This document shows positions 1 to 6,279 of a stretch of DNA of 7,914 nt, piece by piece. The stretch lies in contig DATBBL010000329.1 of assembly GCA_036271015.1 (NCBI GenBank), positions 1-7,914 of the forward strand. Reading direction: 5' to 3'. Both the position numbers and the translations under genes were made by a program. The notes beneath the pieces were generated by a model. It was given only the letters and a program-made list of their open reading frames with translations. It was not told where the DNA came from and ran no database searches. Source of the stretch: DASUAS01 sp036271015. Its GTDB lineage: Bacteria; Actinomycetota; Acidimicrobiia; IMCC26256; DASPTH01. Numbering within the stretch: the first letter of the stretch is position 1; the number at the start of each line of letters is the position of its first letter.

Positions 1-2
1 CG

Positions 3-1094
3 ACGACCACGCCCAAGAAGATCGACACCATCCCCGGGATGCCGGGCGTGCCGGACCCGTCGAACCTCTACAGCGAGACGGCCGCCGGCAAGATGAGCGA
101 CGCGGTCAAGAACGCGTTGCCGCGCGTGTACGTGCCGAACCGCGTGTCGAACACGGTGTCGGTGATCGATCCGTCGACGATGAAGGTCGTCGACACCTTC
201 GACGTGGGGTTGAACCCGCAGCACGTGGTGCCCAGCTGGGACCTCAAGACGCTCTGGGTCACCAACAACGCCGAGGGCACGACCGACGGCTCGCTCACCC
301 CCATCGACCCGACCACGGGCAAGCCCGGCGCGCCCGTGGCCGTCGACGACCCCTACAACATGTACTTCACGCCCGATGGCAAGTACGCGATCAATGTGGC
401 CGAGGCCCGGAAGCGACTCGACTTCCTCGACCCGCACACGATGAAGGTGGAATCGTCGCTCGACGTGCCGGACTGCGCGGGGGTGAACCACGCCGACTTC
501 ACCATCGACGGCCGGTACGTGATCTTCACCTGCGAGTTCGCGGGGAGCCTGGTGAAGATCGACGTGCTGAACCATTCGGTCGTGGGCTACCTCAAGCTGA
601 GCCAGGGCGGGATGCCGCAGGACATCCGCTCGTCGCCCGACGGCAACACGTTCTACGTCGCCGAGATGATGCGCGGCGGCGTCTACACCATCGACCCGAA
701 CTCGTTCACCGAGACCGGCTTCATCCCCACCGGGATCGGGACGCACGGGCTCTACCCCAGCCGCGACGGGACGAAGCTCTACATCGCCAACCGCGGCAGC
801 CGCCAGGTGGGCGGCCCGCCGGGTGGGCCGGGCAGCGTGTCGGTGCTCGACTTCGCGACCAAGGCGGTGACCGTCACGTGGCCGATCCCGGGTGGCGGCA
901 GCCCCGACATGGGGAACGTCAGCGCCGACGGCAAGGTGCTGTGGCTCAGCGGCCGCTACGACGACGTCGTCTACGCCATCGACACCGCGTCGGGGAACGT
1001 CACCAAGATCCCGGTGGGCAAGGAGCCGCACGGCCTGACCGTCTGGCCCCAGCCCGGCCGCTACTCCCTCGGCCACACCGGCAACATGCGCTAG
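3..1094 (+). CDS. YVTN-family beta-propeller (YncE-like) protein, 5'-truncated by window edge
   Basis: The reading frame is open from the left edge. The first ATG in view (position 39) is preceded by in-frame codons for TTTPKKIDTIPG with no stop, so the true start, and probably a signal peptide, lies upstream. From about residue 28 after that ATG, seven blade-like units can be read. Examples are RVYVPNRVSNTVSVIDPSTM, then repeated 'xxPDGKxxxV' strands (TPDGKYAIN, SPDGNTFYVAE, SRDGTKLYIAN, SADGKVLWLS), each followed by a 'xxxIDPxT' strand. This is the pattern of YVTN/YncE seven-bladed propellers, which mostly act as exported binding or scaffold proteins. The C terminus, EPHGLTVWPQPGRYSLGHTG plus NMR, resembles a conserved tail I associate with actinobacterial members. 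There is a Gly/Pro-rich insertion (GGPPGGPGS) in blade six. Ligand and role cannot be told from sequence. The stop is TAG at 1092-1094, facing the convergent minus-strand operon. Family call is firm; function is unknown. Confidence 0.5.
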   Translation, partial: TTTPKKIDTIPGMPGVPDPSNLYSETAAGKMSDAVKNALPRVYVPNRVSNTVSVIDPSTMKVVDTFDVGLNPQHVVPSWDLKTLWVTNNAEGTTDGSLTPIDPTTGKPGAPVAVDDPYNMYFTPDGKYAINVAEARKRLDFLDPHTMKVESSLDVPDCAGVNHADFTIDGRYVIFTCEFAGSLVKIDVLNHSVVGYLKLSQGGMPQDIRSSPDGNTFYVAEMMRGGVYTIDPNSFTETGFIPTGIGTHGLYPSRDGTKLYIANRGSRQVGGPPGGPGSVSVLDFATKAVTVTWPIPGGGSPDMGNVSADGKVLWLSGRYDDVVYAIDTASGNVTKIPVGKEPHGLTVWPQPGRYSLGHTGNMR

Positions 1095-1119
1095 CCGCGT
1101 CGCGCCAACCCTTCGCTCC

Positions 1120-1159
1120 AACCGGCGTCGCAGGGCGCCGACCACAGGCGACGCCGGTT
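1120..1159. terminator. Perfect 12-bp inverted repeat between convergent genes, likely bidirectional terminator
   Basis: AACCGGCGTCGC at 1120-1131 is exactly reverse-complemented by GCGACGCCGGTT at 1148-1159, leaving a 16-base loop. It lies wholly between the TAG ending the YVTN gene (1094) and the TGA ending the dehydrogenase gene (1163, minus strand). That is where a terminator serving both directions would sit. There is no clear T-tract on either strand, which is common for predicted terminators in high-GC actinobacteria but leaves intrinsic termination unproven. The 68-base gap holds nothing else I can recognise. Confidence 0.5.
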
Positions 1160-1162
1160 CGC

Positions 1163-2308
1163 TCACGGGGTGGTCGGGCGCAGCCGGGTGAGCGGGGCGC
1201 CGTTGGTCCACGCGGCCGGGTCGCCGGGTTCCCAGCGGCGGCCTGCGCCCTCCTGGGCGATGCGGTCGCGGGCGAGGTCCTCCGCGGCGCGCTGCGGGGT
1301 GACGCCACGGTCGCGTGCGGCCCGGAGCACACGCGACGTCGTCTGCTCGATGCCGGCGGCATGCTCGAGGGCACGGGCGCGGTCGTAGCCGACGAACTCC
1401 TCGGCGATGTTGATGATGCCGCCCGCGCTCGCCACGAAGTCGGGGACGAACAGCACGTCGCGTGCCGCCAGCTGCTCAGCCGCGCGGTCGCTCCCGAGCT
1501 GGTTGTTCGCCGCACCCACGACCGCGCGGCAGCGCAGGCGCGGGATGGTGGCGTCGTCGAGCATCCCGCCGAGCGCGCACGGCGCGAGCACGTCGCAGGC
1601 GACGTCGAGGGCGCGGTCGGGCGCGTGCACGGCCACGCCGTGCCGAGCGACGACGGCGTCGACCCGATCGGCGAACACGTCGCTCACCGACACCACCGCA
1701 CCCGCGTCGACCAGCAGGCCGACGAGCGGCGCGCCGACGTGCCCGACGCCGACGACGTGCACGCGGCGACCGTCGAGGGTCGGCTCGCCGTCGAGCTCCT
1801 GCACCGCCGCGCGCATCGCGCACACCACGCCGAACGCGGTCACGGGCGACGGGTCGCCCGAGCCGCCCGCCTGCACGTCGACCCCCGTCACCCACGGCGT
1901 GACGCGTGCGAGCGCGTCCATGTCGGCGGTCGTCGCGCCCACGTCCTCGGCCGCCAGGTAGCGCCCCCCGAGGTCGTCGACCGCACGGCCGAGCGCCTCC
2001 AACAACGCCGCGGGCCGGGGGCGGTCGGGATCGTCCCACTGGACGACCGCCTTTCCCCCTCCCTGGTGCAGGCCGGCGAGCGAGGCCTTGAGCGACATCG
2101 CCTCCGACAGCCGGAGCGCGTCGGCGAGCGCGTCGACGTCGCGGTCGTAGCGCCGGAACCGGACGCCGCCGAGCGACGGCCCGAGCGCGGTCGAGTGGAC
2201 CGCGATCACCGCGCGCAGGCCCGCGGGCGCGTCGGCGACGAACACGACCTGCTCGTGCCCGTGGCGGGCCATGAGCTCGGTGACCGTGCGACTCCCGACC
2301 GACGGCAT
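1163..2308 (-). CDS. Glu/Leu/Phe/Val dehydrogenase family, leucine dehydrogenase-like
   Basis: 381 residues, close to the usual length of leucine/phenylalanine/valine dehydrogenases. These enzymes reversibly and NAD-dependently deaminate branched-chain or aromatic L-amino acids to 2-oxo acids in the cytoplasm. The N-terminal dimerisation/substrate domain shows GPSLGGVR (43-50), MSLKASLAGL with Lys74, and HQGGGKAVV with Lys86. The two lysines match the substrate-carboxylate and catalytic lysines of the family. AAEDVGATT carries Asp122, the conserved catalytic-site acid. The Rossmann domain has GVGHVG (187-192) and Asp210 at the end of the second strand, which suggests NAD rather than NADP. GAANNQL (265-271) and PDFVASAGGIIN (289-300) are further family signatures. 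The ATG shares one base with the stop of the upstream kelch gene (TGATG), and a GAGGG Shine-Dalgarno lies 7 bases before it (2316-2320), so translational coupling is likely. The C-terminal tail (about 350-381) is Pro/Arg-rich. The exact substrate (Leu, Val or Phe) is not decided. Confidence 0.5.
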   Translation of the reverse strand: MPSVGSRTVTELMARHGHEQVVFVADAPAGLRAVIAVHSTALGPSLGGVRFRRYDRDVDALADALRLSEAMSLKASLAGLHQGGGKAVVQWDDPDRPRPAALLEALGRAVDDLGGRYLAAEDVGATTADMDALARVTPWVTGVDVQAGGSGDPSPVTAFGVVCAMRAAVQELDGEPTLDGRRVHVVGVGHVGAPLVGLLVDAGAVVSVSDVFADRVDAVVARHGVAVHAPDRALDVACDVLAPCALGGMLDDATIPRLRCRAVVGAANNQLGSDRAAEQLAARDVLFVPDFVASAGGIINIAEEFVGYDRARALEHAAGIEQTTSRVLRAARDRGVTPQRAAEDLARDRIAQEGAGRRWEPGDPAAWTNGAPLTRLRPTTP

Positions 2309-3276
2309 CAGCGCACCCTCACGATGGTGACCGTGGCCAGTGGTGCGCGATCGACGCCCTGGCCGCCGACCACGTCGATGCGCCCATCGATCACGACCGC
2401 GGCGGCGTCGGAGATCGGTGCGGGGAGGTGCCCGACCGGGGTCGTCACGCGCGTGGCCGGATCGAAGCGGAGGATCTGATCATCCAACCGGGTGCTGTCC
2501 GTGTACCCACCGAGCAGGTAGACGCGGCCGCCGAGCACGGCCGCGGTGGCGTGCGACAGCGGGGCCGGGAGTCGCGCCACCTGGGTGACCGAACCCGACA
2601 CTGCGTCGAGGCGCTGCACCGCGTCGGCGTCGATGCCCCGCGCCGAGTCGACGACGCCGCCGAACACGTACACGGCCCGCCCCACGACCGCGACCGCCGG
2701 GTACCGCACGGGGACCGGCAAGCGGCCGACCACGGTGAACCGGGACCCGTCGGTGGTACGGAGGACGTCGCCCAGGATGTTGGCGCCGTCGTACCCGCCG
2801 AACAGGTAGGTCGCGCCGCGCACCCGTGCGGCCGCGAGATCGGACCGCGGCTGCGGCAACCTGCCGCTCACCGTGGTCGCTCCGGTCGGGGCGACCGACT
2901 GCACGTCGGCCGTCCCGTTCTCGCTCGGTCCGCCCCCGCCGAACACTTCGATGCGCGACCCGACGCGCACGCCGGCCGCGTCGTGCACCGCCTCCGCCAG
3001 CGTGCCGGCACGACGCGACCCACCGGTCGCGGGGTCGACCTCGACGACCGACGCGGTCGAGAACTTGCTGGCGTCGAGACCCCCGACGACCGTGAAGCGC
3101 CGGCCCGATGGCACCACGACCTCCCGCGCCACCGGCGCCGGGAGCGTCCACGACGCGTTGCCGGCGACCACGGTTCCACGAGTCGGTGGCGTCGTGGATG
3201 ACGCCGCCGCGGTCGTCGCCGCGACCGCGACCGCGAGCAACGTGACGCCGAGCGCGCGCCAGGCGGGCCGCCTCAC
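2308..3276 (-). CDS. Exported six-unit kelch beta-propeller protein
   Basis: The start chosen is GTG at 3276, which forms a GTGA overlap with the stop of the upstream phosphatase gene. A GTG three codons earlier (3285) is the alternative. The protein is then 322 residues. It begins with MRRPAWRALG and a hydrophobic stretch VTLLAVAVAATTAAASS, a plausible Sec signal peptide. The remainder consists of six units of the pattern 'G-x-LPxP-x(5)-AAxxxG-x-xYxFGG': WTLPAPVAREV/VVGGLD, GTLAEAVHDAA/EVFGGGG, GRLPQPRSDLA/YLFGGYD, GRLPVPVRYPA/YVFGGVV, ARLPAPLSHAT/YLLGGYT and GHLPAPISDAA/DVVGGQG. The paired Gly and the preceding aromatic or hydrophobic strand are the kelch signature, and six units would close one propeller. 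Kelch propellers usually bind ligands or proteins, and no catalytic domain is attached here. It sits between a phosphatase and an amino-acid dehydrogenase, and overlaps both. Specific function is unknown. Confidence 0.5.
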   Translation of the reverse strand: MRRPAWRALGVTLLAVAVAATTAAASSTTPPTRGTVVAGNASWTLPAPVAREVVVPSGRRFTVVGGLDASKFSTASVVEVDPATGGSRRAGTLAEAVHDAAGVRVGSRIEVFGGGGPSENGTADVQSVAPTGATTVSGRLPQPRSDLAAARVRGATYLFGGYDGANILGDVLRTTDGSRFTVVGRLPVPVRYPAVAVVGRAVYVFGGVVDSARGIDADAVQRLDAVSGSVTQVARLPAPLSHATAAVLGGRVYLLGGYTDSTRLDDQILRFDPATRVTTPVGHLPAPISDAAAVVIDGRIDVVGGQGVDRAPLATVTIVRVR

Positions 3277-3848
3277 GCGTTCCACACGCGCAGGACGTGC
3301 TGCGCGCGCTCACGGCCGAGGTAGCTGAGGCTCGCGGTGTCGAGACCGAGGAGCGCGCCGTCCGGTGCGGAGAGGCCGATCCAGCGCGTCCCGAGCACGC
3401 GCAGGAAGTGCCCGTGGGAGAACATGGCCACCACGCCACCGGCCGCTTCCGCCCGCGCCAGCACCCGGTCGGCGCGCGCGGCCACCTGCTCGGCGGTCTC
3501 GCCGCCCGGCGCGCCGTGGGTGAAGATCGTCCAGTCCGGGACCTCGGCCCGGATCTCGGCGGTGGTGCGGCCCTCGTACTCGCCGTAGTCCCATTCGGCG
3601 AGGTCGTCGGTGACGTCGCCGCGGTCGCCGAAGCCGGCGAGCTCGGCCGTCTCCTGCGCGCGTCGGCGCGCGCTGGTGAGGATCAGCGTGAAGTCGATGC
3701 CGGCGAGGCGGCCCGCGAGCGACCGCGCCTGGTCGCGTCCGCGCTCGGTGAGCGGGACGTCCGTGTACGAGGTGTGGCGCCCGGAGCTGCTCCACTCCGT
3801 GTCGCCGTGGCGCACGAGCACGACGACGACGTCGGGAGGCAGCCCCAT
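3273..3848 (-). CDS. Histidine phosphatase family protein (phosphoglycerate mutase-like)
   Basis: 191 residues, typical for small single-domain members of the histidine phosphatase (PGAM-like) superfamily, which hydrolyse or transfer phosphate through a phospho-histidine. The hallmark LVRHGDTEW places Arg13-His14-Gly15 at the nucleophile site. TSARRRAQET (58-67) supplies the second phosphate-pocket arginine. EWDYGEYEG (85-93) holds the likely proton donor Glu85. FSHGHFLRVL (143-152) provides the second active-site histidine, His145. All key residues are present, so an active enzyme is expected. The 'DYGEYEG' form is usual for broad acid phosphatase/CobC/GpmB-like branches rather than glycolytic mutases, so the substrate is open. 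It is the first gene of the minus-strand operon. Its ATG lies 35 bases from the divergent ATPase start, with only a weak purine-rich stretch (AGAAAGAA) before it. Its TGA overlaps the kelch gene start. Confidence 0.5.
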   Translation of the reverse strand: MGLPPDVVVVLVRHGDTEWSSSGRHTSYTDVPLTERGRDQARSLAGRLAGIDFTLILTSARRRAQETAELAGFGDRGDVTDDLAEWDYGEYEGRTTAEIRAEVPDWTIFTHGAPGGETAEQVAARADRVLARAEAAGGVVAMFSHGHFLRVLGTRWIGLSAPDGALLGLDTASLSYLGRERAQHVLRVWNA

Positions 3849-3870
3849 GAAGCGTTCTTTCTACTCCCAC

Positions 3871-3883
3871 TAGCCTTCCGTCG
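3871..3883 (+). promoter_or_regulatory. Candidate -10 element for a leaderless transcript of the DUF853 ATPase gene
   Basis: TAGCCT at 3871-3876 matches the actinobacterial TANNNT -10 consensus and ends exactly six bases before the GTG start codon at 3883. This is the spacing expected when transcription begins at the start codon itself. No Shine-Dalgarno-like sequence precedes the GTG. The same TAG is an in-frame stop, so the coding region cannot start earlier. I do not see a convincing -35 box. The call is inference from spacing and the absence of a ribosome binding site. Confidence 0.5.
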
Positions 3884-5484
3884 TGGCCAGCGCGGATCCA
3901 GCCGAGTTCGGTACCCGCGTCGCCGCCGCCTACGCCACCGACGGCCCCGCCGTGGTGCTCGGGCGTGGCCTCCTCGGCGGCTCCGTGGTCCCCGAGGCCG
4001 TCGTGCAGGTCCCGGCCAGCATGTGCAACCGGCACGGCCTGATCGCGGGCGCCACCGGCACCGGCAAGACGAAGACGCTCCAGCTCATGGCGGAGCAGCT
4101 CTCGGCGATGGGGGTCGCGGTGTTCGTCGCCGACATCAAGGGCGACCTCACCGGCCTGCTGAAGCCGGGTGAGCCCAACGACAAGGTGACCGAGCGTGTG
4201 AGTGAGCTCGGCGTCGAGTGGGTGCCGAGCGGCCATCCGGTCTCGTTCCTCTCCCTCGGTGGCCTCGGCCCCGGTGTGCCGGTGCGCGCCGCGGTCTCGT
4301 CGTTCGGGCCCCAGCTGCTGGCCAAGGTGCTCGGCGCCAACGAGACCCAGTCGTCGTCGCTGTCCCTGGTGTTCGACTACGCCGACCGGGCCGGTCTTGC
4401 GCTCGTCGACCTCGACGACCTGCGGGCGGTGCTGCAATTCCTCACCGGCGCCGAGGGCAAGGCCGAGCTCCAGGGCATCGGCGGGCTCTCGTCGGCCACC
4501 GCGGGCGTGCTCCTGCGCAAGATCATCGAGCTCGACCAGCAGGGCGCGGAGGCGTTCTTCGGGGAACCGGAGCTCGACACCGCCGAGCTCCTGCGGACCA
4601 CCACCGACGGCAATGGGGTCATCAGCTGCCTCGAGCTGAGCGCGGTGCAGGACAAGCCGCGCCTCTTCTCCACCTTCCTCATGTGGCTGCTGGCCGACCT
4701 GTTCCAGACCCTGCCCGAGATCGGCGACGTCGAGCGTCCGAAGCTCTGCTTCTTCTTCGACGAGGCGCACCTCTTGTTCGACGACGCGCCGAAGGAGTTC
4801 GTCGCCCAGGTGGCGCAGACCGTGCGGCTCATCCGGTCGAAGGGCGTCGGCGTGTTCTTCGTGACCCAGCTCCCCGACGACGTGCCCGGCGACGTGCTCG
4901 CTCAGCTCGGCAACCGGGTCCAGCACGCGCTGCGCGCGTTCACGCCTCGCGACGCCAAGGCGCTCAAGGCCGCGGTCACCACGTATCCGAAGACCGACGA
5001 CTACGACCTCGAGCAGGACCTCACGCAGCTCGGCACCGGCGAAGCGATGATCACCATCCTGTCGGAGCGGGGTGCACCGACCCCGGTGGTCTGGACGCGC
5101 ATGCTGCCGCCGACGTCGCTCATGGCCGCGATCCCGCCCGCCGAGGTCGACGCCACCGCCAAGGCCGACGCCATCTGGGCCGCGTACGCCACCGAGATCG
5201 ATCCCGAGTCCGCACGCGAGAAGCTCTCCGCGAAGCTGTCGGCGTCGACCGACGTCGCGGCCCCGACCGGCGAGGCCGCGACGACCGGATCCGCGCCGAA
5301 GCCCCAGGGCGCGGCGGCGGGCAAGCCGAAGGGCAAGCCCGGCGCCAAGGGGAAAGCGCGCAAGGCACCGGCGTCCGACGACGGGAACGTGGTGACCGAC
5401 TTCCTGAAGTCGCGCGAGGGACGCGCCACCGTGAACAACGTGGTGCGCGGCGCGTTCGGTGTGCTCAAGGGTTTCATGAAGTAG
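3883..5484 (+). CDS. HerA-like DUF853 family P-loop NTPase (YjgR-type)
   Basis: 533 residues, a normal length for the DUF853/YjgR branch of the HerA-FtsK ATPase superfamily, whose cellular role is poorly known. Walker A is GATGTGKT (56-63, Lys62/Thr63), followed by ADIKGDL (83-89), typical of this branch. Walker B is CFFFDEAHLLF (289-299), with Asp293 and Glu294. VFFVTQLPDDVP (324-335) is a sensor-like strand. LGNRVQHALRAFTPRD (342-357) contains the conserved arginines expected to reach the neighbouring subunit in a ring. Residues about 456-501 form an Ala/Pro/Gly/Lys-rich, probably disordered, linker. The final 30 residues (VVTDFLKSREGRATVNNVVR and onward) look like an ordered, conserved tail. 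There is no signal peptide or membrane segment, so it is probably cytoplasmic. GTG start; an in-frame TAG lies four codons upstream. No NurA-type nuclease or other usual HerA partner is adjacent. Family call is strong; function is unknown. Confidence 0.5.
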   Translation: MASADPAEFGTRVAAAYATDGPAVVLGRGLLGGSVVPEAVVQVPASMCNRHGLIAGATGTGKTKTLQLMAEQLSAMGVAVFVADIKGDLTGLLKPGEPNDKVTERVSELGVEWVPSGHPVSFLSLGGLGPGVPVRAAVSSFGPQLLAKVLGANETQSSSLSLVFDYADRAGLALVDLDDLRAVLQFLTGAEGKAELQGIGGLSSATAGVLLRKIIELDQQGAEAFFGEPELDTAELLRTTTDGNGVISCLELSAVQDKPRLFSTFLMWLLADLFQTLPEIGDVERPKLCFFFDEAHLLFDDAPKEFVAQVAQTVRLIRSKGVGVFFVTQLPDDVPGDVLAQLGNRVQHALRAFTPRDAKALKAAVTTYPKTDDYDLEQDLTQLGTGEAMITILSERGAPTPVVWTRMLPPTSLMAAIPPAEVDATAKADAIWAAYATEIDPESAREKLSAKLSASTDVAAPTGEAATTGSAPKPQGAAAGKPKGKPGAKGKARKAPASDDGNVVTDFLKSREGRATVNNVVRGAFGVLKGFMK

Positions 5485-5502
5485 CCGTCGCCGGCGCGGG
5501 TG

Positions 5503-5508
5503 TACCCT
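5503..5508 (+). promoter_or_regulatory. Candidate -10 box for the thiamine operon
   Basis: TACCCT fits TANNNT and is preceded by GTG. It lies about 20-25 bases before the riboswitch aptamer, so transcription would begin near 5514-5516 and place the whole aptamer in the leader. No clear -35 hexamer is visible at 17-18 bases upstream. Read-through from the ATPase gene, which ends at 5484, is an alternative source of transcript. Confidence 0.5.
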
Positions 5509-5526
5509 GCGGCCGACAACAACTGC

Positions 5527-5622
5527 ATCCCCGGGGAGCTCGGGACAGCCGGGCTGAGAGGGCGACCGCAAGGCGTCGCCGACCCCTCGAACCTGAACCG
5601 GGTAATGCCGGCGGAGGGAACC
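5527..5622 (+). ncRNA. TPP riboswitch (THI element)
   Basis: The conserved elements of the thiamine pyrophosphate aptamer occur in order with normal spacing. They are CGGGGAGC (5532-5539), a small P3 hairpin (TCGG/CCGG arms, about 5540-5552), CTGAGAG (5554-5560), a variable hairpin GGCGAC/GTCGCC (5561-5580), GACCC then GAACCTGA (5581-5596), and CCGG-GTAATG-CCGG (5598-5611). The last conserved block is GCGGAGGGAA (5611-5620). CUGAGA recognises the pyrimidine ring, and the GAACCUGA/UAAUGCC side contacts the pyrophosphate (family knowledge). The terminal block includes GGAGGG (5613-5618), which is also the Shine-Dalgarno for the ATG at 5623. This points to repression of translation by TPP. I see no separate terminator hairpin between the aptamer and the start codon. 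It controls a thiamine salvage operon, which fits the ligand. Confidence 0.5.
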
Positions 5623-6279
5623 ATGGGACGAGCCTCCACCGCGTTGGTGTTCGCGGGCGGCGACCCACCGGCGAGGGCCGCACTGCGCGACCTGCCCGCG
5701 ATCGATCTCGTGATCGCGGCCGACTCCGGCCTCGCGCACGCCCGCGCCCTCGACGTCGGGGTCGACCTGGTCGTCGGCGACCTGGACTCGGTGGACCGTG
5801 CCGACCTCGACGCCGCCGTCGCCGCCGGCGCAGTCGTCGAGCGCCACCCCACCGCGAAGGACGCCACCGACCTGGAGCTGGCGCTCCTCGCCGCGCGCGA
5901 CCGCGGCGCCGCGGAGATCGTCGTCGTCGGTGGCCACGGCGGGCGGCTCGACCACTTCCTCGCCAACGTGCTGCTCCTGGGCGCCGCGGAGCTGGCCGGC
6001 GTGCGCGTGTGGGCCCGTCTCGGTGACGCCACCGTCACGGTCGTGCGCGACCGCGCCGAGCTGGCGGGCTCCCCCGGGTCGCTCTGCTCTCTGCTGCCGG
6101 TCGGCAGCCCGGCCGAGGGCGTCCGCACCGAACGGCTGCGCTACCCACTCGATCGCGAGACGCTGTTCCCCGGCTCGACCCGTGGTGTCAGCAACGAGTT
6201 CCTCGCCACCACGGCCGCGGTCACGCTCGAACGGGGCGTGCTGCTCGCCGTGGTGCCCCACTCCGGAAAGGACGCCTGA
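5623..6279 (+). CDS. Thiamine pyrophosphokinase
   Basis: 218 residues, the normal length for thiamine diphosphokinase, which transfers pyrophosphate from ATP to thiamine to give TPP and AMP. The N-terminal catalytic domain shows VFAGGDPP (9-16), IAADSGLAHA (31-40), and DLVVGDLDSVD (48-58), the metal/ATP site with its acidic cluster. HPTAKDATDLELAL (75-88) and GGHGGRLDH (103-111) are the most diagnostic family motifs. The C-terminal thiamine-binding domain has the typical STRGVSNEF (185-193). The ATG at 5623 is chosen because GGAGGG lies 4 bases upstream inside the TPP riboswitch. The frame stays open back to a GTG at 5500, but that would translate the aptamer. The stop TGA shares its last base with the ThiB ATG. 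TPP made by this enzyme is the riboswitch ligand, so end-product feedback is expected. Confidence 0.5.
   Translation: MGRASTALVFAGGDPPARAALRDLPAIDLVIAADSGLAHARALDVGVDLVVGDLDSVDRADLDAAVAAGAVVERHPTAKDATDLELALLAARDRGAAEIVVVGGHGGRLDHFLANVLLLGAAELAGVRVWARLGDATVTVVRDRAELAGSPGSLCSLLPVGSPAEGVRTERLRYPLDRETLFPGSTRGVSNEFLATTAAVTLERGVLLAVVPHSGKDA

Noticed and set aside
878..2479. A 533-codon open frame on the plus strand
   Set aside because: It overlaps the YVTN gene in another frame and lies opposite the dehydrogenase and kelch genes. The translation is Arg-rich with no recognisable motif, so it is a shadow.
3273..5484. Phosphatase plus HerA-like ATPase as a defence system
   Set aside because: The genes are divergent, the ATPase is of the housekeeping-like DUF853 branch, no nuclease or other defence gene is adjacent, and there are no mobile-element marks.
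5492..5515. Imperfect hairpin (GG-CGC-GGG / CCC-GCG-CC with two bulges, TGTA loop) after the ATPase gene as a terminator
   Set aside because: It is bulged, has no T-tract, and overlaps the candidate -10 box of the thiamine operon. Such pairings arise easily in this base composition.
5500..5622. Upstream GTG start for thiamine pyrophosphokinase
   Set aside because: It would add 41 residues encoded by the TPP aptamer. The ATG at 5623 has a strong Shine-Dalgarno and gives the normal protein length.
3310..6261. A 983-codon open frame on the minus strand opposite the phosphatase, ATPase and kinase genes
   Set aside because: It is antisense to three well-supported genes and the riboswitch, its composition is Arg/Gly/His/Ala-rich without any domain, and long stop-free antisense frames are expected in GC-rich DNA.
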